Notes under the pieces: model-generated
The model's database searches: none
Told to the model about the DNA's origin: nothing
The model's input: the letters and a program-made list of their open reading frames with translations, nothing else
Shown: piece after piece, positions 1 to 12,309 of the stretch
Numbering within the stretch: position 1 is the first letter of the stretch
Layout: every line of letters begins with the position of its first letter
Program-made: the position numbers and the translations under genes
Assembly: GCA_025093985.1 (NCBI GenBank)
Contig: JACAAK010000002.1
Span: 186,001 to 250,000 of the forward strand
Direction: 5' to 3'
Length of the DNA: 64,000 bases
DNA from: Calvatia gigantea
Taxonomy: Eukaryota > Basidiomycota > Agaricomycetes > Agaricales > Lycoperdaceae

Positions 1-338
1 ATCAGAGTAATTTGGGTTTTCAACTTCAGGGTTGCTCCGCTCAGCCAACGTCAGATGTAATTTAATTTTGGATTGGCAGACACAATACTAGGATTGATGA
101 TTGTCATAGATTCAGAGATTGTCGGGATCCAAATTCAGCAGATACAGCCTCAGGCGAAATTCCTCGAAGTTCGTCACCTGTGAAGGCTCGGAACCACACC
201 CGGAAATTTTCTGTAGACTACCTCTATCCCAGTGCAGCGTACAGAGACTTTGGATTTAGTCGGTACAAGCGCTGAAAAGGACATAAATACCAAAGCTGAA
301 TGACCCTTAAATTTAACGACCCCCTCAGCTTTCCCGCC

Positions 339-1297
339 ATGTCTTTCACTAACGTTGGGAGCATTGCAATCTCAGGAAACCTCATCACTGGTAATACCTC
401 CACCGTCTACAACATATATGGGTCGGATAGGAGCACGATACAATCTGTGCTACCCATACCTCCCAGTGATCAAGAGGTGGCTGGAACCCGTGAACCCCGC
501 CCTTCCCCGCATCTTTATTCAACCTCATTTGACGATCTTTTCACTGCTAACCTGAGTGCAAACACTGCACCATCTTTGACGGAACCTTCGAGGTATTCCT
601 TCCCGACACCTCCAGTGGAATGGGAACATCCTCTTAACCCCCTGTATCAACAAAGTTCTTCACCAACTCAGTTACTCTCGTCACTCGGTAGCTCGCTCGA
701 CCTGTGCCGTCTTACACCTGACTACCAGGCTGAAAGGACCGACTCTCCCGGTGCAATATTCCGAAATGAGGTAAGTTTACCGATGACAATCTTACTACAG
801 CTAGCGTTCTGAACATTTCTCAGGTCCCAACTCACACGACGGGTCCGCCGACTATGGGATCCTCTCGTCGAGTAAGCCCTGCGTTCCCGTACTTAGGAGA
901 AACCAGGCACGGCAGTGAACAAAATCGATACAATACCTATTCGCCCACACCAGTTCGAGTCGCGTCTGACCAACCTCGACCCCAGCAATCTGTCCCCCCT
1001 CAGCTCAAACAGTCGCCGCTCCTTCACATCCCCCGACCCCAGCCTGCGTCACCTATTTATACCGGATATCCTTCCACCAGAGGTTCCTGCTTCATTGCTA
1101 TGCCTCAGCCTCACCACCAGGGAATGGAAACATGGCCCCTTGACGACAGGGACCTCAGTATTGAAGACAGCACATATCAGGAGCACTGGCAAACCCTGTT
1201 TCCGCATTCAAACTCCTTATATCCCGCCCCACAGGATCATATTTGGTATGGCTCCCCAAGTGAAGCGCATGTCACTTTGAGCAGGTCTTCATCTTGA
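339..1297 (+). CDS. Uncharacterised Ser/Pro-rich protein, two exons
   Basis: I do not recognise this protein. Exon 1 (339-770) starts at an ATG in good context (GCCATGTC). An in-frame upstream ATG at 300 exists but is weaker. A 53-nt intron (771-823, GTAAGT...CAG) joins it in phase 0 to exon 2 (824-1297), giving about 301 residues. The N-terminus is Asn/Gly/Thr-rich (ISGNLITGNTSTVYNIYG), a style I associate with expanded agaricomycete families of unknown function. The rest is low-complexity and rich in Ser, Pro, Gln and His, with no transmembrane segment or recognisable catalytic motif. The long open frame on both sides of a canonical intron is the main support. It may be a disordered protein or the remnant of a larger gene. 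Confidence 0.5.
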
Positions 1298-2584
1298 ATT
1301 CCTTTCCTTCAATGCAGCCGAGTTGCTTCCCGTTGTTTACTTTGTTTTTAGAATCCTTTATGATTTTGTAGAATCTATGCGTAGTCTATAAACAGCGCAT
1401 TTTAAGACCTCTGATGCGCATGTCTTTTGGTGAATATCCCCGATTGTGGCCTTCTCCTCGCCTGTGACCCTCGCAGGTCTCTCTCCTCTAGTCCTTACTA
1501 GCGCGTGAGGGAGTATCTTAGCGTCTTGTTTGCTATTCTGCTTTTTAAAATCAGCCTTATCGGCACGTACATGGGATCCCAGGCGCTCTGCTGGGATCCT
1601 CCATGGGATTATTGCAGGTAAAGGTTATGGCAGCAATTCATCCCTACCGAAGATGTGGGAAACATCCGAGCGTAGGCTCCTCCCTGGGGCCACAGGTCCA
1701 ATGAAGACCATCTCTTGCCAGCGTCCTGCGGTGCTAATATGAAAAGATGGAGGAAGTAAAATTGATTGTAAGGGGTATTTGTCGTTCAGAACGTGTACCC
1801 CCAGAATTACGGTTGGGAAACTGCCAGAGCACCCGCCAACCTGCATTGTCGGCACCGCTTGAGGGGCTGTACACCAGTACAATGAAAAGAAGCCTCAACT
1901 AAGCCCTTTAGAGGTTAGAAAATAACGTCAGGAAAGAAAGTGCTGTTTGCACGGCTGACGACCACTTTATGATCATCGCGGAAACACCCTATCACCTGTT
2001 TTTCCCCATTGCTGTGTTTAAAGCCTCGTATGAAATCGTTCCATAGAGATAAAAAAATTTGACAAGAAGCATGAAAGCTTCTCCCGGACTCGGCTAACGG
2101 CATTATCGACTACGGAGATCGTTTAGGTTGGGTGTAGGGTCATCGGGACCTACCCTTGGCAGTTCGAATTGAATTCTGTTCTTGATTAGAAATACAAGAG
2201 CTTGACCAAACAACCCCCTTCTGGGGTCGCTCCAGGTCCACAGGACCAGTCCGAGGGTTAGACGCGTGTTGACATTTCGGATCCCACAAGGCCGGGGCTC
2301 TCTGAGTGCTTGGAAATCGTAGGGTACCCATAGATCATAGCTAGTGCAGACAACCTGGTTTTGGGGCAGCGCACATCAGGTTGGCATTCAACGACTCGGA
2401 CGTGGGGATGAAGAGCGGAGCGCGAATTGCCTTCGAGCTTGCCCGTTTATATTTGAGTCCTCCCGCCATGGTGTTGTGGGTATAGCTGCTAGGGAACTTG
2501 CTGCTAAGTGCCGTTTTCGAGTTAGGCGGCGATATGGGCACGAAGCCAACGATATTTAAGAATGAAACAGAAGTGAATCAAGCC
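1298..2584. other. Intergenic, no supported gene
   Basis: Only short, non-conserved reading frames on both strands. It contains the 3' flank of the unknown gene and the 3' flank of the BTB gene, whose stop is at 2585. I see no repeat or RNA gene. Confidence 0.5.
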
Positions 2585-3732
2585 TCATACGAGAGACTCT
2601 TCCTTCAACCATTTCTCAACTAGTGCCCAAACACTCTCCTGTTCTCCCGTCCACTCCTCCTGCTTTTCTATAACACACTCCGCGCAGAGACCATGCTGAG
2701 CCCATTCAATTCGCTTTAGTCGTTCCAATGTTTCGATCGGCCTGTACACTCCATGATCCTCGAGGGCAGGTGAAATGACCAGATTCATCCAAGTATCTGC
2801 AAACACATCTGTGCATGCCATATGCGGAGTGGCGGCCGGGGTAAATAAAATGGGTGTAAAGTGATCTATCACTCGTGCCATTAACCTCTTGCAGAGTTGT
2901 ATGTCGGCTTCCATTAATTGGGGCCCGTTTACGGAGAGTGCTGTTGAGGGAAGAGACTGAGTTGTTGCTTGGGAGTTGGAATGTCGACCTACGTAAGTCG
3001 GAGCCGAACGATGATTGAGGGGATATCTGCGGTGGTGGGTTCCGCAACTCAAGGTTTGAAGGTGGAGGGGTTTCGTCATCAGGATCGAGATTTGATAAAA
3101 TCATCACTTGGTAAAGCACAACTTTGAGGATCTGATATATTTAAGCTCGCCTTTTCTAATGACATATCATATTGCTACTCACAGACTGAAGTCGGAAGGC
3201 TTTAGGCTATTGATAAAGCTTCATGAAGCTGTTGAAGATCGATATCGGAGGGCATCTTTTTCGTGATAATGACGTCTAGATAGTCTCTCGCTTTGCCGTG
3301 CACAGCCGGTATGTCCAGCTGTTGAGGGCTTGATGAACGCAATACAGCCACGATGCGCTCAAACGATGAATCTGATGATAATGGGCTTGAAACATTTCAG
3401 AAGCATACGAAAGCCATAAGTGATTATACGAAGGATGAGCCACATTAACCAATTGAAAATGGTACTCACATGTCATGGTACATGTGTTCAAAAAGAGCTT
3501 CGACGTCCTTGACACTGACCTGTCGGTCTTCCCCAACCAGATGATAGGTGACGTGCTTATCGATCTCAATAACTGTTGGAATTGGATCCCTTGCGTGGGC
3601 GTTGTCCATAGACACGAGGTATGGGGAATGGCGCTTTAATAGGGTGTGGTGGACTCTGAATAGGACTTCTTGGATCTGAAGAACGAGGGAACCATCCTCG
3701 AACCAATAGACGGGATGTTTTTGCAAGCTCAT
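2585..3732 (-). CDS. BTB/POZ domain protein (one apparent frameshift)
   Basis: The N-terminal BTB/POZ signature is clear: HPVYWFEDGSLVLQ, then a segment matching the family pattern 'FRVH..LL.RHSPYL'. These proteins often act as protein-interaction modules or CUL3 adaptors, but the fungal expansion is mostly uncharacterised. I place the start at the ATG at 3732 (MSLQKHP). Exons are 3732-3470, 3385-3183, 3131-2993 and 2940-2585. Introns are 3386-3469 (84 nt), 3132-3182 (51 nt) and 2941-2992 (52 nt), all GT-AG. Exon 2 carries the family segment SSFERIVAVLRSSSPQQLDI, and the last exon carries a Cys-containing C-terminal block (MACTDVFADTW, WAQHGLCAEC). Near 3204 one extra base turns LHEALSIA-KAFRLQS into a stop in frame, so the gene is either mis-sequenced or broken there. 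Confidence 0.8.
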
Positions 3733-4160
3733 GGCTGATCGAGGCCCTACGATCACAGAACCGAACGATCCCTCGGCGATACCGATATCCGGCGTCGTGA
3801 GTGTCAAGACGGGTCTTGGGATTGTCGATCTGTAGCACAGTGAGTGGGGGAAACAGGGTTAGCCGAAGTGTCACAATCCCATCACGCTCGGCCTCTCTTT
3901 GAAACCCACCTTGCATTTTCTTTGTTTTCCATGTTTCGCGTCCACCATTTGCTTTCCCATTTTAATTCTAGCTTCCAAACTGCGTTTATCCCTAAAACGC
4001 CCAATCGCGATTTGTACGGTTCCCATGCACTCGACCGCAGTCATCAAAGAGACGAGAGTTGATTATGGCCTGGGGTCTTGAGGTAACAAATCACTACGAG
4101 GAAGCCTACATATATCGAATTACATGTACTAAAAGACGGCAACACAAGATCAGCTGCTAA
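3733..4160. other. Intergenic between BTB and SWIM/RING genes
   Basis: A 428-bp spacer between two minus-strand genes. It holds the BTB promoter and the 3' flank of the SWIM/RING gene. No supported coding sequence. Confidence 0.4.
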
Positions 4161-5719
4161 TTAGTCATCGCCGTAGAGACGATATCTGTAATAACGTTGG
4201 CCACGAACAGGGCCGTGGTAATCTGGAAGTTAATCAGCCAGCGGCTTTAGGACCACTCCAGGCGTCTGCTTACATGTGGATGTATCACGATGGCCATCAA
4301 TATCTGGGACGATACCAGCCAAGTTAACGAATCCGCCACGGTGGGCGGCAGAACTAGCAGGCTTCGTCGCCGGAGCGACTCCCCAGTTTCGAACGGCACC
4401 ATACACAGGTAACATCCCTGCCGCCTTTGCGAGCGCTCTTTTCATCTAATCTCTGGGTCAGCACATGTTGCGGTAGAGGGTTTTGGAAACGAAATACATT
4501 CGGCGAAGCACTCTTTATGCAGTGCGTTACCACACTCCTCGCAAAATGTGAGTTGAGCCTCGGCAACCTCATACATAGTGTCGTAACAAATGGGACAATC
4601 GTCCTCTTCACCGGGAATTCGTCTTTTGCTATTCGTTGCCGCATTTGATGACTCGGCAACCTGGCCTGTAGCTCGTAAGAACGCTTCTCGGACACGGGGA
4701 TTTGTGACGGAATTGGGAGCTTCAGGAGCTTGCGAGAAAACGGTTTCAAGTTCGTCTGTCACTAAGGCCCTGAAACCCATGTCATGTTACCAACGAATAT
4801 TGACAGTATGGCGAACGTACTTTTGGTACCAGATGTGTGAGCTCATTGGAACACAAAGAACTTTTAGAAGAATGAACATCTGCGAGATGTTAGTCTTCTT
4901 GAGCGAGACCTGCCTATAGAAACTCACGATGTGTTTACAATGATTTCCTCTGCCATTGTCGGGACCTAGGCCTTGGTCAAAATCCTGATTATGGACGCTG
5001 AATGCAAGGCTCACAATCGCATCTCGGAGTGTGGTCTATCGTAACAGTATAGACCTTGATATTCGGGCAGGTCAACGAGAAGTACGCTCAAAAAGGGATA
5101 CAATAACTCACATTGCCCGTGGAACCTAAAACTTTGAATTCCTCCTTCAACTCCTTCCCTTCTCGCTTTCTATCAATCATAAAGAAACTGAATCAAGGTG
5201 AGCCTGTTGGGGCACGTTGGAAGACTCCTCCATTTACCGTTGTTGTCGTACCCGCTCTGCCCTCTCCCAAGTTGCCTGCGGACAACGTGGTCTGAACTGA
5301 GCAAGACGTTTTTCTTCCTTGGACGAAGTAGGTGATTCCTTCAATTCCTTCGATTCCTTCGATACTTTCGTGCTTTTGGCCTTCTTCTTTGGGGGTTCAC
5401 CGGTGAGCTCTTTCCCTATCTCTCCGCCTTCTGAGTTTGGTGCTGGCTCTTCAGCGTTTGCAACAGCTTTGCCCTTTCCTTTCCTCACGGCCACGCGTAG
5501 TGGTTTTGCTAAACGTACGCTTTTGGCTTGTGGTCAGCAGTAATGGTTGGGGTACTTGTATATTTCTGAGTCTGCTTCCGAATGCGTTTGGGTCTTCCTG
5601 GAGGTTTCAACGGCTTGGTCACCATTTACTACCTCAATCGTTTGCCCTGTTGTTTGCTCGCGTTCATTCTGTTCGTCTTCTAGTGCTACCTGAGCGAGAG
5701 TGCGTTTTGGCCGGGCCAT
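4161..5719 (-). CDS. SWIM zinc finger + RING protein (ZSWIM2-like E3 ligase)
   Basis: Likely E3 ubiquitin ligase of the SWIM-RING type. The start is ATG 5719 (MARPKRTLAQ). A charged Lys/Ser-rich N-terminus is followed by RFFMIDRKREGKELKEEF, then a SWIM finger with a C-x-C pair (RCDCPD) and a C-x-H pair (GNHCKH). Next come FILLKVLCVP and a RING with CPIC, CEEC, HKEC and CVWC ligand pairs. Introns I could place are 5188-5237, 5055-5111, 4966-5014, 4880-4927, 4770-4820, 4446-4497 and 4223-4273 (48-57 nt). A first intron between about 5509 and 5622 is not resolved. The C-terminus (GGFVNLAGI, HRDTSTYYHGPVRGQRYY) is reached only if one extra base near 4381, just after CVWCRSKLG, is ignored. Read as given, the protein stops about nine residues after KLG. 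Confidence 0.82.
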
Positions 5720-8700
5720 CACTGGAAGGAGATGTCTTGAGTGCTAAGTGTGTTGTGCCTGTCACTTAATCAGCTGGGCACGTGATCGTGTCTCTTCTTC
5801 CAAATTTAACTAGGAACCTTATGTGTGAATTCCTGAGATTCGTCTCAACCTTGAGATAAACTGCTTCAGGCTTAGGGCTTTAGATCAGAAGTATTGGTTT
5901 TTTCTGTTGACAAGTAGGTGTTTCTGTTGGTTATATACCCATACAAGATACCCCTTCGGTCGCGGGCGTTGAGTACTGGGCACTGACTAATTAAGTGTCA
6001 TCCACTTTCCCTCTGACGTGGACTGAATTGAATAAGGAGTCACGAGAAAACGAAAAGCATCTTACACGAAAAATCGATAGATATCTGTCCAAAACAATTG
6101 CGAGACGTCCCACAATTCCATTTCTTGAGTCGATCAAACCGGCAGCATTCTTAAAGTTTACAGCGCTCGAACCAACTCCGCCGGACGATGCTTCCCACGT
6201 GTGTAGTGAGATATCTCGATACCTCAAGACATCAATGGCGTTGTGACAAGTGGATGTCGTGCGCTTCCAAAGGATTTTAAAGACGCCTTGCCGCGCCTCC
6301 TCGGATAGGATACCTTCCCTGCCGAAAATCTTGATTGCTTCCGACTACCTCCCGACTCCAGAATCCAGATGTCGAGTAACGACAATCAGGAGAGAGTAAG
6401 GGAGCCCGGGATTCTGCGAAATGGATCAGGAGTTACATATAAGCAAGTCACCGATAGGATAGTAACGCAGAAAGGTGCAACCCACTAGCAACTCAGTAAC
6501 AACTGTGGCAATTCCTCAATCACACAGAGATACGTATCAGACTACATATGACAGGTTTTCCGGAATTTCTTCTCACAAATTGGGCAGCACCACGAATTAA
6601 CCTCCTTGCAGGAAGCAGAGAGTCAAAATTGGACCCTTGGCAGACCCTCCCTCAGACTAATTGACCAAAACAAACGGTCTACCGTCGACTAGTACGCCGT
6701 CCGAACGTGGTTCGGCATGAGCTGTAACGGGACCACCTCGGTGTTGGACAGCAGAAACTCAGTGGACCCATTTGAGCTCTTCGCCTAGTCTACGTTTGTT
6801 CAGAAATCAGAATCCCAACTTCCCATCAGTTGATGAGCTGATGCGCTCAAGGGGAGATGACGCCGGCATCGTTAAACTTCCTTTTGGGGTTCCTTAATTA
6901 CTAGTACTCCTAAAGTGTTCCTGTGACACCCAGCTTCTTTGCAACAGTGAGTGCAGAAGAGTAGTATCAAGGGGGTTTCTTCTGGTAGGCATTAGGACCG
7001 AGTTGCCCGAATATCACCCAGAGTTCGTGGAGTCTTGTTGGAGTGGGAAGCGATCCACGTTTAATTTGTCGACTTCCAAAGTTAGACCACCGCACGTGAA
7101 GGCCATTGGCTTGTGATATGCTCGAGGGAATGGGGAAAGAACCCACAAAGTCATTATCTCGCCGTTCCTTCCATTTATCTTCATTGCCTCCTTCGATTAT
7201 GAAGCGCGAAGCACTAAGGACGTGGGATGGTCATTGTTGTGTCCATTTCTGCTTATCTTGTTAGTGACAAATCCCCTCAGAAACAAGAAGCGACGCATAT
7301 GGGCAATAGAGCAGCGGATACGCAACTATCGGTTCACTTGCAGCGTCGGCGAAATTTACGCAACTTTCAGACGTCAGCTTGACCCCGAGATGTCCTTGCC
7401 CTCGTAAAAGCGTCCGTGATTGCCAGAGCAACTGAACGAAGTAAGATTAATGGCAGGCTGCCGATGAAAAAATTTAACATGTCTACAAGGATGATTAACA
7501 ACTTCGCTGTGACCAACAGAAGGCGAAGGTCATCTGATGACTGGTTCTGCATATTCCTCTCATGTTTTATCTGCACCCAATGATAACCTGCCAACGGAGT
7601 GGTATATGACCGACCCAAAAAACTCAACTGACTCAGCAATCTGGAAGCAGAGGTTACGTACGGCTTGGTCAAGGAATAGAATCCTTCCGAGTTTCTCGAC
7701 TTTCTGGTCCGGTAGCGGCAGCAGTATCAATGGAATGTTAAAGGGATATACCCAGTTCATCCGGCCCGTGGAAGGCGCAAAGCATTCTAGGTCGGTTTTA
7801 TACGGGACATCAGCATCAACCAGCGATCCGGTGGCCAGAACCCCCAGGCTCCAGAACGGAGTAGATGCGCAAGAAGAGCGGCTACGCCACTGAGTAAAAA
7901 AGTGCTAGGCGGTTCCGACCTTGTCCCACGTTTGGAGCGAGAAACAAAGAGGTGCTCCATTCTACGCACTGGCAGCGAAAGGATTGACCAAAATGAGAGC
8001 TGTGGCTACCAGGACCCAATGAAGGCGCCGTGATTCTCTTGCAAACAGCAGGGCACTGGATGTCCCAAAATATTTCCTGTGCTATTCGCGTAGAAAGCTG
8101 TCCAACAGGTCGGTGTTTACCCAAGCTGTATTTTTACCCTTGAAGCGCCTCGGAATCTCGGTCCCCCCCTAACGGATATTGAGCGCTTCGAGTATTCCGC
8201 CTTTCGTAGGCTGCACAAAATTTCGGAGTCAAGGCAGAAGCAGTCAGTGAGTTATGGGGTACAGTCACGAGCGGCTAAGGGATTAAATATCCCATTTTTG
8301 AGGCCTAAGCCTGTTACAAAGATTTTCCTGACGGGCCGGACCCACCGCCGTGACATCTGTCACAGCAGAGGCTCACCTGATACTGTTTGGTGCCACTTAA
8401 GGCACATTATGCGTTCCTTGGAAGTTGGGGCCAAAAATACACAACGAGGGCTTCTTCTGAGGTGATATTTTGTCAAGCTCCGCACCAATCTGGAGCAAAC
8501 TTCGCTTTCCCCCGGTTCCTATCCCCGTTTCCTCGTACTCGGCCAATGTACCTGGCCTAGACAACCGAATCACAAGATGAACGCAGACAGAAAGAGCTCG
8601 GGTTTTCGAATCGCTGCGTCTCCGACACTCTCGCAATACAAAGATATCCCTTCGATCCCGTTCTGATACACTCTCAATTGCATTTCCAGACCGCGGGAGC

Positions 8701-11700
8701 TGTTTAAAAGCAACAGTCTACGTAATTAACTATCGAGTAACGAAGATATCTCCTCTAAGCAAGAATGAAATCTTATGGGCTATTGTTGTGGATCGAAACA
8801 ACACCACAGAATGATTACTCATTCCTCTTAATGACACTTCTTGCTTCAATGGATTAATGAACACCCACATTTTTCAGCCACATTCGTACCAGAAGTAAAT
8901 GTGACATGGATTTGGGAGCCAGCTTATTCCGTTGGTTGTTGTTCTGGCGGGCTGTCCGTAATTCACCTCAAACTTTCCATCGGACTGTCGTTTCGAAGTG
9001 TCCAAATTTTATCGGACTCCACTGACGCGTCACCACAAATTGTCATGTCCCCATCAGTCAACTGCCGCAGCTGGAATCTGGCAGTGGTGTGTTTATGGAA
9101 CGCTGGTCCCAGAGGTAACAACTCTTAAAGCTTCAATCACACCCCAAGCTCGAGCTCAAGACCCGTTAAGGCCGGGCCGGTGACTGAGAACAACTCCTCC
9201 GACTCTACCTTCGGACGCGAACAAATTTCATAACCGATGCATCACGTCATAATTAACGGCATTCACAAACACGCCGTCTGTTTCTCGGGCTGAGACCCCC
9301 GGATGCGTTATCGAGGATTGTAAGTAGCACCGGACGACACAGAACACCATCTCAAGGCGAAACGCCAAAGCCGAATCGACCTTTACGGGTTTATTGGATC
9401 CCTATCAGCACAGTCACTCTAAGAGCGTCATTGTCATTCTCAGAGCCCTCCCAAAGGTTTCCAGACTTCCTATCTGGATCGACGCTGGTAACTCACTTGT
9501 GCTATTACGACCGATGAAGTAATGAAGACGAAACAACGAGCACAAGGGAACCTTGTGTACCGCCCATAAGGATGCTTTGTCCCAGTCCCGGCAAAATTCC
9601 TGGTAACCACCCTTTCAGGTCATCCTTTTGGGCCAGCCAGGCTACACCTGCAACCCACGCGGACACATTGTGTGGGGAACAAGGGGTCAATCTTCCTTAT
9701 CTCCGTCGGTAAGTCGTCGATATCCACACTGGTGCACCCCTCCCCCATCTTAAAGTCTCTACTAAACGACCTCTCCGGTGATCAATAAATCACTATACCC
9801 ATTTTTCGACTTCTCTCCGAGAGCGAGATATTTCGCTAGGGTTTAGCGACTGAATCGGTTGCACATTTGGTGGCGTTGGGGACTAGTGATTTATGAGACT
9901 TGCATCCTTGTGTCTCTCATGTCTCGTGAACATATTCTCGTGCGGTTCATCGAACCTCGCCAAATGCTCTCGAGCTGCATCTACCCACTCGAACATACGG
10001 AGATCACGAACACTTACGTTCCCGAGGATTAGCGTAACTCTAAAAGTAGCCCTCAGGCCTCCCGGAAACAAACAGAGGCGCCGGGCTCCCTCCCGACCGC
10101 TAACCAAATACCTCATCCTCTTGTGTCTCCACGTTACAAAAGCAGTGACAAACATCGACAGTTCATAACGATCATAGTACATACACCCCCCGTGATCGAC
10201 TTGCCGCAAGAAAGGTCATATCGACATCAATCACGCTCATCCATCACAAGACCCAGTTTGACCATAGTACAACACCCTCCAAAACCCCGAAAGGGCGAAG
10301 TGGAATCAATGATGGATGCATAAACGCGTTCCGGGACCATATCCGTTCGACGTCTGCCAAGTCCAAACGGCTCATCTTCCAAGTTTCTAAGTATATCCAA
10401 CCCACCCATACAATAGAACCCTGCTTGCCTTCACCTGCCACTGAAGAAGCGCACGGATCGCTACCGGGAGGGGGGGAGGGACGTTTTCGAAATGATCCAT
10501 CTTGAACAGAAACAGGAGGATGGTGATAATGATCACAATTGAGAGAGAGAGAGAGAGAGAAAAATTCATTGATTCAGGATCTCCCGGGAAAGTCCCCCCC
10601 CCCAAATCTTACCAACATACAAAGTAAACATAGGCAGCTCAAAGCCCGCAGGCGAACCCGTTCCAACCGAACTATCGTTAACACCGAACCAATCCCCGAG
10701 TGGAGTTCCTCAAAAGGGCGGGACCTAACATCCATATCCAGTCCATCGCCGAACAACAGCGCTCGACGTTACGACATTTCTGACCAGACTCCTGGCGTAT
10801 CACGGACAGGTGTAAATGCATCATGATGTGTGCAGGGGGATTGGTCCCGACATACTTATTAGCTCCCGAGTGCGTAGGGTATTAGGAGGTAGTAGTCGGC
10901 GGATCTCACTGTATCAATCTCTCGTACGATTATGCCGTGTTTCGAGAACTTGGAATACTCTTCGTTGCGAAGATATCCTTTATCAACACCCCTACTATAG
11001 GAGCCTTTCGATAGATTCTCCCGAGTGTGACCCGCGCTTGTTATCTGTGTTATGTTAAGCTAGGGTTCCAATTGGTTAAGTCAAGAGTTGGATAAGATAC
11101 GAGTCTTTGAACAGAGCGTGAGATAAGCTAGTGGGACTTCGCCTGAGAAAGTCGGCTGATAAGGGGGTGGGAGTCAGAACGTTGAAGTGATTTTCTTCCT
11201 TGATGTCGAGGGTCGGCGAACGGGATTTTTATGATATGAGATTTTATTAAACTCTAAAATCCTAGTACAAAGTATCAACGATACTACATACCTTGAAACA
11301 CCACAAAAAACCCAGAAATGCAAGTAACGATAACAACAGGAACGGGGTGAACAACAAGATCCCCCCACAAAAAAAAAATTAACGTCCTTGGTATGTATAT
11401 GTACACCATTAATTTCATTCTTTTGTTTTGACTACAACACGCGGACTACGACGGAACGGGCGACACACAGACCCGTATCCTCGCAACCCATCAGCCACTG
11501 GATACGATACGATACTCAAGTCAGTCTAAAAGTTAAGTAAGCAGCACCAGAAAGAAAGAAAAATAAAGGAAAAGGAAAACACGAGTCACAAACGCAAACG
11601 GGGTAGCTGATAAGTAAACCTTCCTTGGGAATAATAAAGAAAAAAAACGAGTGTGTGGGCTATTTGTTTGAATGGAGCTGGTTGGCTATCCTTCGACAGG

Positions 11701-12309
11701 TAGGGTAAATAGGTAAACGATGCAGCGAGAAAAAAAAACAGGGAGGAAATATGCAAGCGGGTGGGTGGACCAAGTGAGTTAAAGAACGACAATCAGAGCT
11801 TGGAATCGGAGTCGAGAGCCGGAGTCAGCGATGAATGGGGTTGTGTCGAAATGCAATATATGCGCATGGAGAGGGAGAGCGTGCTTGTATGTGGGTGTTG
11901 TTGTCAATAATGAGAAAGGTTGCGGTATAAGGGTAGAATAGGGGTAAATCGTGGTGGGGTAGAGGGAGGTCGGAGGAGGAAGTGGGGCCGCAGGTATCCA
12001 GCCGTGCGAAAAAGGCGAAATGGGGGAAACGGCAATAAATCGAGGTGGTGAAGGCGGCAACACGGCAGCAGGATAGGCGAGGGGAGGTAGAGGGTGGGCG
12101 GGCACCGAGCAGATAAATAACAGGGCTGGGTCGAGAATAAAAAAGAGAAATAATAGGCGGGCGAGGCGACGAATTCGGGGAACACATCGAAAAAATACAT
12201 TTTCAATTTCATAGTTCAGAGAGAAAAAAGAGGAGGGAAGGCATAGAGATGTGTACAGAGGTAATCCCACAACTTTTTTTTTCTTCAAAGTGGGTGGTTC
12301 GGGGGGTTT
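5720..12309. other. Gene-poor tract of about 6.6 kb
   Basis: No conserved protein recognised. Reading frames are short and lack family motifs. A frame at 5995-6246 (+) sits just behind a plausible 3' splice site (CTGACTAATTAAG) and has a protein-like composition, but I cannot identify it. A frame at 10816-11058 (+) has a weakly F-box-like stretch (SLVRLCRVSRTWN). I see no reverse-transcriptase, integrase or transposase motif and no obvious LTR pair. Confidence 0.35.
10541..10560. repeat. (GA)10 microsatellite
   Basis: Ten uninterrupted GA units followed by an A run. It lies in the gene-poor tract. Confidence 0.95.

Noticed and set aside
3183..3385. Calling the frameshifted BTB, COG6, COX5, RPN8 and glucanase loci pseudogenes
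   Set aside because: Essential and non-essential genes show the same insertion-only pattern, so sequence error is likelier than gene decay.
5995..6246. 83-residue plus-strand frame with a plausible splice acceptor just upstream
   Set aside because: It begins at GTG, no upstream exon or family could be found, and it may be chance.
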